Assembly: GCA_025093985.1 (NCBI GenBank)
Contig: JACAAK010000010.1
Location: 1,699,501 to 1,763,500 of the forward strand
Source of the DNA: Calvatia gigantea
Lineage: Eukaryota > Basidiomycota > Agaricomycetes > Agaricales > Lycoperdaceae
DNA length: 64,000 bases
Direction of reading: 5' to 3'
Below are positions 10,907 to 22,264 of this stretch, in pieces; within the stretch, counting starts at the first letter, position 1, and every line of letters starts with the position of its first letter. The position numbers were made by a program, and so were the translations under genes. Under the pieces are notes generated by a model. That model had not been told where the DNA came from, searched no databases, and saw only the letters and a list, made by a program, of their open reading frames with translations.

Positions 10907-13423
10907 ATGGGATCTTCAACACCTTCAGGAACTTCTGTCAATGGAACCTCGGCCCATCCAGGACAAGACTGCCAGATCCCACCCCAGGTTCTCAATCAAC
11001 GCTTAAACCCAGGACATTCACCCTCCCAAATCGCCTCTGAACCCAAAGTACGGGATGTCAAGATAAACCCAGACGGTTCGCTAATCCTGTACCAAGTTAC
11101 ACCATTCTATCGAGCAGGCGATCGTACCGTCTCCGAACTCTGGCTCGCAGAAACAGATAGGCCGCAGAGTGCTATTCAGCTTACTAGCGGAGAGTTCAAT
11201 GACCGTGGAGGAGTATTTCACCCCGATGGGACACGGATTCTCTTTCTATCGGACCGACAAACTTTGGGAAAAGGTGCCCACATTTATAGCTTGTTGCTTG
11301 GTCAGCCTCCGTTTGTTGATTATCGGGGCCGCTACCACGATGGGAGCAACAGCAACGACGCCGGGCCGAAACCTGAGCCTTGTATCTTGTCATCCAAATT
11401 CGGCAAAAAGGGTGTTCAAGGTTTCGAGATTTCGCCTGATGGCAACTGGGTCGCATTTACGAGCCCGGATGAAAGCACCCCAGAAGAACGACAGAAGGTA
11501 CAGGAAAAGAATGATGCCAAGTTGATCGGGACGAAGGACGGATTGTCAAGACTTCGGGTGTATAATCTCGAGACTGATGAAATCCGTACCTTCAGGAAGA
11601 TTCCGAACGATAAACATGTTGAAGGATTCACCTGGAGTTCTGATAGCCAGCGCCTTCTCTACCGTTTACGCGAGAACAAAGGTACGGAATGGACGGAGTT
11701 TGAGGTGCTATTACAATCCGTCTCCATCCAAGACGAAGCTGCGCCACCCGAATCGTTGGGAAGCTACCCACGATCACCCTCGGGATCTAATGTCTGGTTA
11801 TCCTCCGGACACGTCGCAAGCCTCCAGAACTACGAACCATACAATTTGCTTGACGCGCGTACGCTCCACATTCACTATCTTCCTGCCTCTCAATTGTACG
11901 GCGAACGGATATACGGAGTCGAAGAGGACGCCGTACGCATCCTCCGCGCACATTACCCCCACCCCAGCATTTCCACAGACCGTTCGGAGAAAGACATCCT
12001 CGCAGCAGAAGTCAGCCGCGACACCGACAGTCATATTGACATCATCACCTTTACCACCGGTGCACCTCGTCATACCCACAAGCTCACACTCTTCCATACT
12101 TTTTCCGATGCCATCTGGTTCAATTCATGGGACGCCAAGCGCGTTCCTGACCCTTTAGACCCTTCTAGAGTAACTTACGTCTTTGCGGCAGTCTTGAGCT
12201 CGGGACCGCGCCACGAACCACCTAATGTTTGGTCTGGCAGGATTCAGGTGCGCGTGGACAATGCAGGAGAGGAGCATTTGGTCAATGATACTCAAGTACT
12301 TTCGAGATCGAATGGCAACTTGGTGCAACTCTCCGATCATCTGGAGTGGCTCGCCAAAGCGCCAGTATTGAAAACGGAGGTCATCAGGTGGAAAACCAAG
12401 GATGGTGCCGAGCTCAGTGGACTAGTGAGGTTTCCCCCCAATTATAACCCAGAGACAGACGGCCGGCTGCCGACAATTTTATTTTTACACGGGGGTCCTT
12501 ATAGACGCGACATACCTGGTAAGTCTCCGAACTCCAGATATTCTCGAATCTCTCAAGCGTTGAGTTCTAGACTACATGCCATATTTCTGTAACTGGCGTG
12601 AGCTTGGTGCATCCGCGGGGTATCTCATGATCTCACCAAACTACCGCGGGAGTCAAGGCCGAGGGCATGCTTTCGCCACCATTGCAAACGCGGGTATAGG
12701 CGTTTACGACTGGCCTGACTGCGAGAGCATGGTCGATGAGGTTGTCGCTCGTGGTTGGGCAGACATCGACCGGTTAGGTGTTGCTGGTTGGAGCCATGGT
12801 ATATCTTTCGCGTCCACCCTCAGATCTGAAGCACAAGTTCATGCTGTTATTCTATAGGGGCATCGCTGGCAGCATGGGGTGTTACTCAGACCAAGACAAG
12901 ATACAAAGCCGCAATCATAGGAGGAGGTGCCACGCACTGGGAAGACATGGTCATGGCATCAGGTTCTCCAGAACTAGAGGTCCGTCTCAATATCTAAACG
13001 CGACCCAGTTTTTTATTATCTCTCAACTCATTTCCTTCGGCAGGCTGTGATCGGCCAATCCCCACCCTGGGCCCATCCTTCAAATTCAACGGGGACATTT
13101 ATTTCCGAACGCAAGACGAGCCCAATCCACAGTGTTGCCGACGTTGAAACTGCGGTTTTAATATTACACGGGGAGCGCGATGAGCGCATGCCTCTTGGGC
13201 AGGCGTATGGCTTTTATCGCGGTTTGAAACGACGTGCAGCACCAAGAGGCCGAGATACAGTTCAATTGGTTGTTTATCCACGCGAACCTCATGGGTAAGT
13301 GTTTTTCCAGTAACCGCACGGAAGGACGAAGGTTCACAGTCCATTTTTAACAGGTTTTCAGAAAGGCGGCACGCGCAGGATGTTTTAGAAAGGGTTTTAA
13401 TCCATTTCGACACATACATATGA
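10907..13423 (+). CDS. S9 family serine peptidase (acylaminoacyl-peptidase type)
   Basis: A prolyl-oligopeptidase-family enzyme: an N-terminal beta-propeller gates a C-terminal alpha/beta-hydrolase that cleaves short peptides, typically acylated amino acids or dipeptides. Exons: 10907-12518, 12571-12798, 12858-12979, 13044-13294, 13354-13423 (760 aa). Propeller repeats include DVKINPDGSLILYQ, GGVFHPDGTRILFLSDR and FEISPDGNWVAFTSPD. The hydrolase domain starts at TILFLHGGP (oxyanion region); the nucleophile is Ser612 in GWSHG, the acid Asp700 in GERDERMP and the histidine His737 in EPHGF, so the triad is complete. No signal peptide or membrane segment is seen, which suggests a cytosolic enzyme. 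The 12799-12857 intron falls in the Gly codon directly after the catalytic Ser-His. S9C versus another S9 subfamily cannot be decided by eye. Confidence 0.87.
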
Positions 13424-13703
13424 TACACATAGAAGCACCACCCGGTGACAGCAAATAAAACCCAAGGCGAGCAAACAAGAAAAAAGTGAAGAGCAGAGAT
13501 AAAGCAATAAGCGATCATTAAGAGCAGTTAACTAAACATAATCCGAATATGTAACAATTAATAACAGCACCATCATAGAAGGGCGAATTAGCGATGGTGG
13601 TATGAGGGATGAAATAGCAGAGGTATATGTAGAATAAAGTAGAAGGGTAACAGAAACAAATAGAGAAAAAGGAAAAGAGAGATCAAAGAACGTACGAACG
13701 ACT

Positions 13704-15479
13704 TCACGGAAGTATGTCGTCTAGCATGCGAGTCAGGTCTTCTCTTGCACCTACTAAAACTTCCTGGAAAGTCCGGTCAGTACCGTGTCATACGCAGCTC
13801 AGAGGTAAAGCCAACTTACGGTGACAAGTGCCTGCCTCGCCTCGTCCTTGATCTCTTTCCACCGCCCTTCATACGTTCTCAACAATTCATCATACTCGTC
13901 CCTTTGCCTCCTATCACCCCTCATCGCAGTCCTTATCACAGCCCTCAACACGCAAATACCAGCAACCCACTCAACTTCATCACTCTCCCACACTGCATCC
14001 CTTGCCATCATCTCGGAAAATGCTCGACCCATGGCATAAGTATATCCGCTATTATCCGTATCAGCCATCCGGCTCATGTTCATCAACCCAAGCTCTAACG
14101 CCGCAGCGTGTATTCGGGCCCACTGGATGTGATCCTTTTTCCTTTGACGATCCGCAGCAATTCGCTGCATCTCGTCGGAGAGCGAGGATGTCAACCCGGG
14201 AGTTGCGGTCGGCAACACGGACAAAACTCGCGCTTGCGGCGTACCAGCACTATTACCAGCACTTCCAGCGGTTCTCGAAGAAGATGCCGAGGATGAATGC
14301 GATAGAGGCGGCGCATGGGGTATCCAAGTCGAATACTTCCTTATAAGCATTTGTAACGCTCTTGCGCCGGCCATAGGCCCACTAACGCCCGCGTGTACTA
14401 TTGCGTTTGGAAAATAGCTCGACGCGTCAAAATATCTCCGCAGGAGCAGGTGCGGATCACGGTTGAAAGCGCCCACGGGGGAGTCGGCGGACACAGCCTC
14501 GAAGAGCGCTTCCACTACGGGCGTTAAGGGTGTAGGTGACGGATTGGGGTTACTCATGATGAAGGTTTGTATCATTGAGGATAATGTGGCGGCATCGGTG
14601 CCCTGGAGGAACGCGTCGCGTAGTGTGACCTGGGTCACTGGAGTTAACGGAATATTAAGAGTGGCGGCAGGGTGGGTGTGACTATGGTGATGGGGAGAAG
14701 CTGTTGGTTGAGGTATAGGTGGTGGTGGTTGTATCGAATTTGTGGGTGTAGGTTGTATTGGGGGAGGTGGAGGCGGCGCGGGCTGGAGGTTCGTGTATGG
14801 AAGAGGTTGGATAATGGGCTGAGGAGCGTTGACTGGACTTGTACTGCTCTCAGCATGCGAGTACGAAACTATGGTCGGAGATGGAACACCAGAGGTCCAT
14901 TGTTGTAGTTCGTTTGGATTAGCGGAGGCAGCAGCAGCCTGGGCAGCAGCCGCCGCTGCGGCTAACACGTGGGTGAATACCTCCGAGGGGTTGGTCGAAC
15001 AAGAGAAGAACATACCCTTCTCAGCTGCCTTTTTTGCAGAACGAGGGCGACCCTCGAGTTTCCGCCTGGTGCGCCCAACGGTGTTTTTAAACCAGTTATA
15101 TATTTGCTATGAACACCTTGCAAGGTTAGCACACGAGTGGCTTGGGGGCGTTAATGACCTGTTGACAGGACTTGCCTCGCGAAAACGTGACTCAGACTCT
15201 TCTACGCCAATAAACTCGTCGGGGAGACCAAAGCGCTGGATGAAATCCGAAGCCCGTTCCAAGGCGAATTTCTTCGCATCTCCGCGTATTGAGCCCTGGG
15301 ATCTACGCTCGAATTCTGGAAGATTGCTGTAGGATAATTAGGATGGTGGATTTGTGAGTTGAACGTTGTACCGCGAGTTATACACACCTCTTGAGAAATG
15401 CGAGCTGCTGGTCGGTGTAGGCTTTCGGCAGCCGTGGCTTGTGTACCCTGGGATCGCTCGCCATGGAGCGCTGGGCCAT
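13704..15479 (-). CDS. Putative homeodomain-like nuclear protein, Pro/Ala-rich
   Basis: Five exons: 15479-15388, 15326-15176, 15106-15016, 14961-13820, 13763-13704 (511 aa). The first 110 residues hold a helical segment (YTDQQLAFLK, LPEFERRSQGSIRG, FIQRFGLPDEF) ending in EQIYNWFKNTVGRTRRKLEG, which resembles the recognition helix of a homeodomain (WFKN) followed by a basic tail; this likeness is an inference. Then come an alanine run, long Pro/His-rich stretches and a C-terminal helical region (ALELGLMNMSRMADTDNSGY). Intron 2 (15175-15107) starts with GC rather than GT. The last exon (EVLVGAREDLTRMLDDILP) is found only if the 13819-13764 intron is removed. No function is known to me; a DNA-binding regulator is plausible. 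Confidence 0.75.
15107..15175 (-). other. GC-AG intron
   Basis: The 5' site reads GAG/GCAAGT and the 3' site TTCATAG. Only this splice joins SRFRE to QIYNWFKN in frame; nearby GT donors give immediate stops. GCAAGT is the usual context of the rare GC-AG class of U2 introns. Confidence 0.75.
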
Positions 15480-15639
15480 CTCTCGCAAAGCCCAGGATCG
15501 CTGGCAGGATCACACATCAACAATCTCTCGGGTACACCCGAGGTTCCCCTTTCCCACGTGGTTGGTGCATGTCTCAATTAATCTGATACCTATGTAGTCC
15601 TATTAACATATCTGGGTATACTAACACGCCAAGCCCTAT

Positions 15640-16920
15640 TCAGTTCTTGGGTTTCCGGCTAACAACGAGATACATCGGAGTGAATAACTGCACAAACACA
15701 TCAGCCGTCCAGATTCAAAACATTTCCACCGCAACAAAATCCTACATACCTTGGTTTGGCCACCCTTCACTAGTGCATCAGCCGCAACCTTGAGCGACTC
15801 ACTGACATCGTATGTGCCCTTGGGCAAGACACCAACCCATTCCATCAATCGGATGGCATTATGGCTAACTAACTTGCCGCTCCAGGACATCCTCCACACC
15901 GTGAGGTAATCCCAGAATGTCTGGGCTTTTGAGATATCTCCTTCCAGGGGATAATACCAAGGGACAGGGTCGGGCCGGTCAGCAAGGTCCTCCTCGTGCT
16001 CAATTTCAAATCCGACATCCTTCAATGCCTGGCGCGCAAGGCGGAGGGGTCGCATCTCAGGAATACCATTACCCAACTCGATTTGATGAGCGAGGGCCTT
16101 GTGCTCAGGGATAGAAGGATCCCAGTCGTCAGTCATACACCACTCGTAAACACCGAACTAATTTTTTCACGTCAGGAGGTAAAGTCTTAAGTTAGGGTGC
16201 GAAAAAACTCACGACTCCTCCAGGCTTAAGAACCTTGAAGATTTCACCATAAACACCCTCCCAGGTGGGAGCATGAACAGTTGCCTCAATAGCATAGACT
16301 AGGGGAGAGGAAAAAATATTAGTACCTTGGGTGGGGAGCGAGCAAGGAACTTCCTTACCAGCATCAAACGAATTTTCGCCAAACTGCTCCGAGAGTTTCA
16401 TAAAATCACCCTTGACAAACTGCACCTGGTTCTCCAAACCCATTTTCTTGGTGTACTTCCGCGCGCGACCAATCTGGAATTCATTATTGTTCAAACCAAT
16501 AATGTTCGCATCCGAAAATTGCGCAATTTCTCTCGCGGGACCACCAACACCACACCCAACATCAAGCACTCTCATTCCAGGGCGCAGACCCATATGGGCA
16601 GAAAGGTAATGCTCATGGCGAGCAAGTGAGGCGAGGAAGGCCTCGCCCTTGTAGAAGCGGGAGAAGTGGAAAGACTGGCTCCAGCCATATTCATAGAGCT
16701 CGGTTGCGCCATCATAATAGCCTTTAGGAGATGATGTCAGAAATAGGTTTTGGATGGAAGTTTAAGAGAGCTGACCGTTGACAACCTCGGTGTAGTTGTT
16801 CAACCTCTTCTCGTTATCTTGGTTCTCCTCAGCATTAGGATCCACCTTCCAGAATTTGGTGTAATTCTCAATACGGTTGTCGACGCGACCGTCAGAACGG
16901 GTAGTGGAAGAACTTGTCAT
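15640..16920 (-). CDS. ERG6: Sterol 24-C-methyltransferase Erg6
   Basis: Erg6 methylates C24 of zymosterol or lanosterol-type sterols with S-adenosylmethionine in ergosterol synthesis, at the ER or lipid droplets. Exons: 16920-16776, 16721-16359, 16298-16213, 16157-15750, 15687-15640 (349 aa, normal for the family). Seen: the sterol-binding block [14 protein letters not shown] (residues 58-71), SAM motif [12 protein letters not shown] (100-110), the [11 protein letters not shown] block, and [12 protein letters not shown] after the third intron. The C-terminus [11 protein letters not shown] is typical. All four introns (54-62 nt) keep the frame. The start ATG gives the usual N-terminus with [11 protein letters not shown]. 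No lesion is seen. Confidence 0.95.
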
Positions 16921-19900
16921 TTCTGAAGACAATTGTTAGCTTTCGGTTTGCGAAAGGTAGCACGTAGAAACGCGGGCGAAGAAATCAGAGACTTGAATGG
17001 ATCCCTTCTGGGAATACCAACTCATTGAGTCCGAAGACCCGTCATATTGAACAAAGAACAATCATCATATGTCTCCACCCAAAACTTGCAAGTCAAAAAT
17101 GCGGTGAACGAGGCACACGACTCACTTATGAACGAATGGTATCAAATAAACGTATGAAGACAAGCAGAAGGATAGAGGCTAGACCAAGAGTAGACCAAGA
17201 GGAGGTGTGGAGGTAACAGGAGAAGGGGAAGAACGTTGAAAGTCTGAGCCGACTTTAAATACTCAAGCCAAAAGTTGGAATCAGGTCACTTTGAATTCTC
17301 GAACCGCCTTGGAAAAAATTCCGGAGTCGCGCGACACCGAATTGGGCAATACCACGTGACTCCAACTGCTTAATTACGCGCCCGAGTACTTAATTGGGCT
17401 TGCCGTTTTGGCGAATGCGGCTGAATATGTGTGGAATCGTGGACCTTGCGAAGCTGCAATCGTTGCTTTAGACGGAAGGCGTGTGGTGTGGGATATGTTG
17501 GGATTCTCTCTGCACCAGGATTTCAATACCATGAACGACGGACCTGAAGACGTCTAACTGCCGTTCTGTCTGTCACCTGTTATGACGATATTTCATTCGT
17601 CAATGCGTCAGCCCCCGAAGCTTGAGGTACATATCTGACGCAGCAGGTCCATGAATCCGATTGTAACTCGAAGCCCGGCAGCGGCGGAAATCCCATCGAT
17701 GTTTTAAGCTGGGATCCAGTGACTTCTAAGCTGACAGTCGATATTTAGAGAGACCACTTGACCCCAATAGTCTGTAAACTAACGAAGACCACTTAAAGAC
17801 ATTGATTTTGATATGATAGCATCCCGGATCATTGGATCGGGATAGCAAACTGATATATACAGGATACCCACAGGATCCTGTGTGGAACCATTGCTGAACG
17901 GGAACCCTATATAATCTCTGGGTGTTGTGCGGCATTTGTTGGCCTCAGTGAAACGGGGACTTGACGTCAAGGGCGCCTACCATCATGACCTAATCCCAAA
18001 ACCATCGCCGGAATTCGAAGAGGATACTCTTTACGCACTACCTTGGGATTTCCCTCCCCCTCCAGATGATAGCGTGATGTGTAATATTGTCTGATGTAGG
18101 ATACCTAGTTGCCCCATATCAAATTATCAATGAGCGGTTCTCCGCCATTTACAAAGTCACGCCAAATTGCACTAATTCCAACCACTTCTAGGTTACCTCC
18201 TAATTTCCGTCTTCCCATAAGGAAGGCCGTCTCAAGTTCGACATACCCCTTCACCAATACTTTTGACCGATACGGACGTCCGGTTACTCTCTAGCCCGGT
18301 ACATGCCCATATGGACTTGCATGCGGATTTGCCTTCTCAACACCACTCCAAACACCGCCGCCTAGATGTCAAAGAGTCCGCCCGACCTTCAAGTTGCTTA
18401 TCCCAACACTTTTCGGACAAATAGCCATTTTTACCCAGAACAACCGCACCGCAATCACCAATCTTTCAGATCTCCGTATCACGAGCCCCAAGTTTCCTCG
18501 TCCAGCAGCCCGATGCATATTTCTATCCTGCCTCCTCGCGCTCTTTACGTCAAAGAATCGATCGGAACACCACCCACCGCACCCTAGACAAAAATACCAG
18601 CCACCGGGCCCCTTTTGGGACGCAACAGCAACAACCCTGTCGATTTGCCGCATGCTGCACGAAGACTTGACAACATATCGTCATCGGATCGGTCGTCCGC
18701 AGATTCCAGCACGGTGCTCATTGCTGGGAGGTCCAGTCAGCGTCAACCACCAATACTTTCCTCTCCGCAGCTCCCAACAAGACATCCGGCTTTGAAATTT
18801 CAACTACCTTCGGCAAAATAAAATCCTCGTGGTGTTTTGAATTATCCGAACATGCCTATGTCTGCCTAACACTAACTTAGCTGCGCTCCGCCTAGCGCCA
18901 CCTCTTCCACATACCCTCGGGCCGTCAGCCTGGTGGTTTCCGCGATGTCATCGTATGCAAATGTCGGAGTACTTGCGCTGGCTATGTCGAGTTTCAGAAG
19001 TCGCTGAGCCTGCTGCGCAGGAAAATTAAACGGGTACTATTTTTAGCTTGAGTCTTGTTGGTGTGTTCAAGTCACCTCAAACCTAACACCTCTTTCTGGG
19101 TGGTTTTTCCCAGCTCTGGCTCTAGCTAGGTCTTCCATCATTCTCTGCTCCTCAAGTTCCTTCGGTTTACTCGACTCCATTCCCAGGAATCAGGTCGTGC
19201 TGACTTCACTTCGCTCTGCGAAGGTCAATTCTGGACGTTTTGTTCCACGGTATTGCATCACGTTGGCCTGGAAGCATGTACACTTCGACACCGACTCGTT
19301 GGAACCGCCGCCTCCGCCCTCCTCGTCGTTCCTGCACTCGTCGCTCGGATATTTCTTGGTGCTTCACCTACTCCGGTGTGGAGACGTTACGAGTGCTCTG
19401 TGGGGTATGCTGACCTGCCAAGGTCAACTTCTATTCGGCCGAAAGCACACTCCTGCTCGCAGATCAGGCACTGTGATGTCAGGTTTAGTGTGCTACGATC
19501 TAACTGCGATCTTTCCACTTCTCGACCCAGAACGACACAGACCATCTTAGGGGCCCTAGAAACCCGAGGGAGCCCCAACAACGGGCATAAAGGGCACTGT
19601 GGTCTGTCTGTTTCGACAGCATTCTTCTTGGTACGGTGTCAGCTGTTAGGAAACTACGTACGCCGCCGATGGGCTGTGCCTATATTTGCCTCTTCCTTGG
19701 TTATCGGATCGTTGGCCTTTACGGGTGTTTCCATGCCTGGTCGGCATCTTACCACTTTCCGATCAATCACATCCCGTCGTTCGGTTTTCGGTTTAGGCCT
19801 TGCTCTCATGCAACTGCCTTGCTGATTGCGGTCTTGCCGATGGGAACAGATGCAAAAATGCAAAAACTGTCCGCTGTTGCTTGTCGACGATACGCGCTTT

Positions 19901-22264
19901 GTACAATGATGATATATGATGACATTTGTTAATGTTACATCTGATACCCTCCCGATCTCGCGGCAGCTCAAGAGCGACCATTATCGACATCGCTGGCGGA
20001 CGTTTTTGCGAGTTCAAGCTTACGAGTGGTGAAGCACAAGGAGTCAAAAACCCACTTCAACTTGTGGGTTTCTTGGGAAATTCCATCCCCGAAATCAACT
20101 CCGACTCGTCCTCGGTGGTCGGGACATCATCAAAGTCTAACTTTGTCTCTTATTTTAGGAATTTTTTGGGGTCCAGAACCTTATCTTTTGCGGAGTGAAC
20201 GAGAGTAATTTATGGCACTCGCTGCGGCTACCTCATAAATAAGCTTCTCTCACCGTTACGCAGACCTCCGGCTGATCATGTTTGCGATTGACAAGGGACT
20301 TTGGGAAATTCGTTTGTGATATTCTGACATTCTCCGGTGGGCATGGGTCCCACTATAGGTGCCTTTGCAGAGGGCTCGGCACTCGTGTGCGCGGAGGCTT
20401 GTCTCCACCGTTTTTTATTTCTGTCTGAAATATCATTCGCAGAGCGCATTTTCGGGTCACCTTGTCCGATTTCTGAGTGCTCATTCGAGAAACTTGGCGT
20501 CTTGGAGAGTGCGTTATTGGAGACTTGGCGTCAGCGTTTTCCAACCGGCCGAAGAGTCTTCAAATCATCAGTTGAGAAAACGGCTTCTTACTTCCCTAAA
20601 GAATTAATACACATTCTGTTATTGTGCCACATATTCAGAGTTGTGCTATCGCCCCTTGCTCGGCGCGTCTCTCGCAAATATGGCTCCACGAAGTATGATG
20701 GGGCTAAGACTTGTCATTGGCCAGGATGATATCCAGCTACCCAAAAGTCACGGGCGACAGTGTCGTAAAGATATGGAAAAACCGTCAACCTACATCAAAC
20801 AAGGCGACTCCGACGACATCCGGTCATTCGTGACACTTACATCTCCAAAAGGCTACCCTCCTATCGGCCGAATCATTACATGCCATCTGCGAACAACACA
20901 TACACGTCGTACACGTCTGCGTAAGAGCTACATCCATGCCGCCACTTTCGGAGGCTTGATAGGTATTGTGGAGAATTTGACGCAAATGAAACCTCGTAGT
21001 ATGTGTCAGATGATTTTGTTGTTTACGCTTATAGTCATTATAATTCTCATGTCATTTTAATCTTGAGATGGGAAATGCAGGAGACAGCCTTCTCGAAGAT
21101 GGGGGACATGTGCCAAAGATGAACAGATACGATACGTTGGGGAAAATAATGAGAATTGGTTTGTGGGGCCTGGAACGTAGCACTCCATTTATCCAAACTG
21201 TAAGCGATATCGCTAATACCTGATACTTTTTAAGGGTTATGTTGCGCCAATTACTCGTTGATAAAGGTCGGACCGCTGGTAAAATTTGTGCACTCCAGTG
21301 TTACTAGTGATGACGTACGAACAAATCGAGGCAATAGCTGCGTTGGATCCCGGTATTAGACCACCTATTGGTCACGATTACCCACCTCCAATTTTTTTGT
21401 GTCAGGAAAAATAAATCAGGGACAGGTCAAGACAATGTATCATTCACTTCTTTTCTCATGAGGCGCCTCGATCACGTCGCTACCCTATTCGACTTCCCCT
21501 CCATGTGGTCCACGCCAAAATGTTTGATTACCTCTCAAGGTACCGTGTTCTTTCCAACATTTGGTTTTGATTCACTAAACGAGATATCCGCCCCACACTA
21601 CATATTGTTGGCTCTTTGCTGTTTTGCCGCTGAACAGATCTAATTGTGTTTCCGATCCGAAGTGACCAGAAACCGGAGAAATCCAATAGTTTGGGGACTG
21701 CCCTTCGTTGTTAGCCAGTCGCTAGCTGAATGGCGTTCTCAAAAAATAAGTCCTATTCAAAGCAGTGTGGGCGAAGTCGAAGAACGGACGGGCGCCGGGC
21801 CACCCATCACGGAGGGCTACATAACTGGCATGGATGACATACATTGTGGGTGGATGGGATAATATTGCTACACGTTATACCCACGGACATTACAACCAGG
21901 GTTCCCACCTAGCATGTGGTACTTCGGCCGACGTGGCTGATGAAAGGGGGATAGGCCAGTCAACTTCTTTTGTCCCGTATTCGGATCTAAATCTCAGTTC
22001 CTGCCTCACCACCGTGGCCTGTTGAATGGACAACTAATACCCCGCACCAATCTCTGATCTTTCTGTCACGTTTTCCAACACCATGATTACAAGAATATAT
22101 TATTTTCTTAGCGGGGACAAAGAACCAGAAGTACTGTATACACTGGTGAGTTGTGACATTGAAGGAGGAGCAGGATAAATAGGGCGGCGAATTGTTGCTT
22201 TCGGATAGGCTTTTTCGCTTCCTTTGCCGCACCACCTTGAGTTGAAGCCTCTCCAGTGTCCACC
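16921..22264. other. Gene-poor 5.3 kb region
   Basis: No frame here can be assigned to a family. Plus-strand frames at 18366-18587 and 18615-18821 are Ser/Pro-rich and could be exons of a decayed gene, since a low-complexity theme continues across frames. A 190-codon plus frame at 19253-19825 overlaps equally long frames on both strands and has no domain. Around 20690-21010 and 21080-21640 short plus-strand stretches look protein-like (for example FDSLNEISAPHYILL) but are broken by stops with no splice solution found. The ERG6 promoter and 5' leader occupy the left end. Confidence 0.5.

Noticed and set aside
11577..12158. 193-codon plus-strand frame
   Set aside because: Out-of-frame shadow of the S9 peptidase exon 1.
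19253..19825. 190-codon plus-strand frame
   Set aside because: Arg/Ser/Leu composition typical of chance frames, overlapping frames on both strands, no domain and no splice-compatible neighbours.
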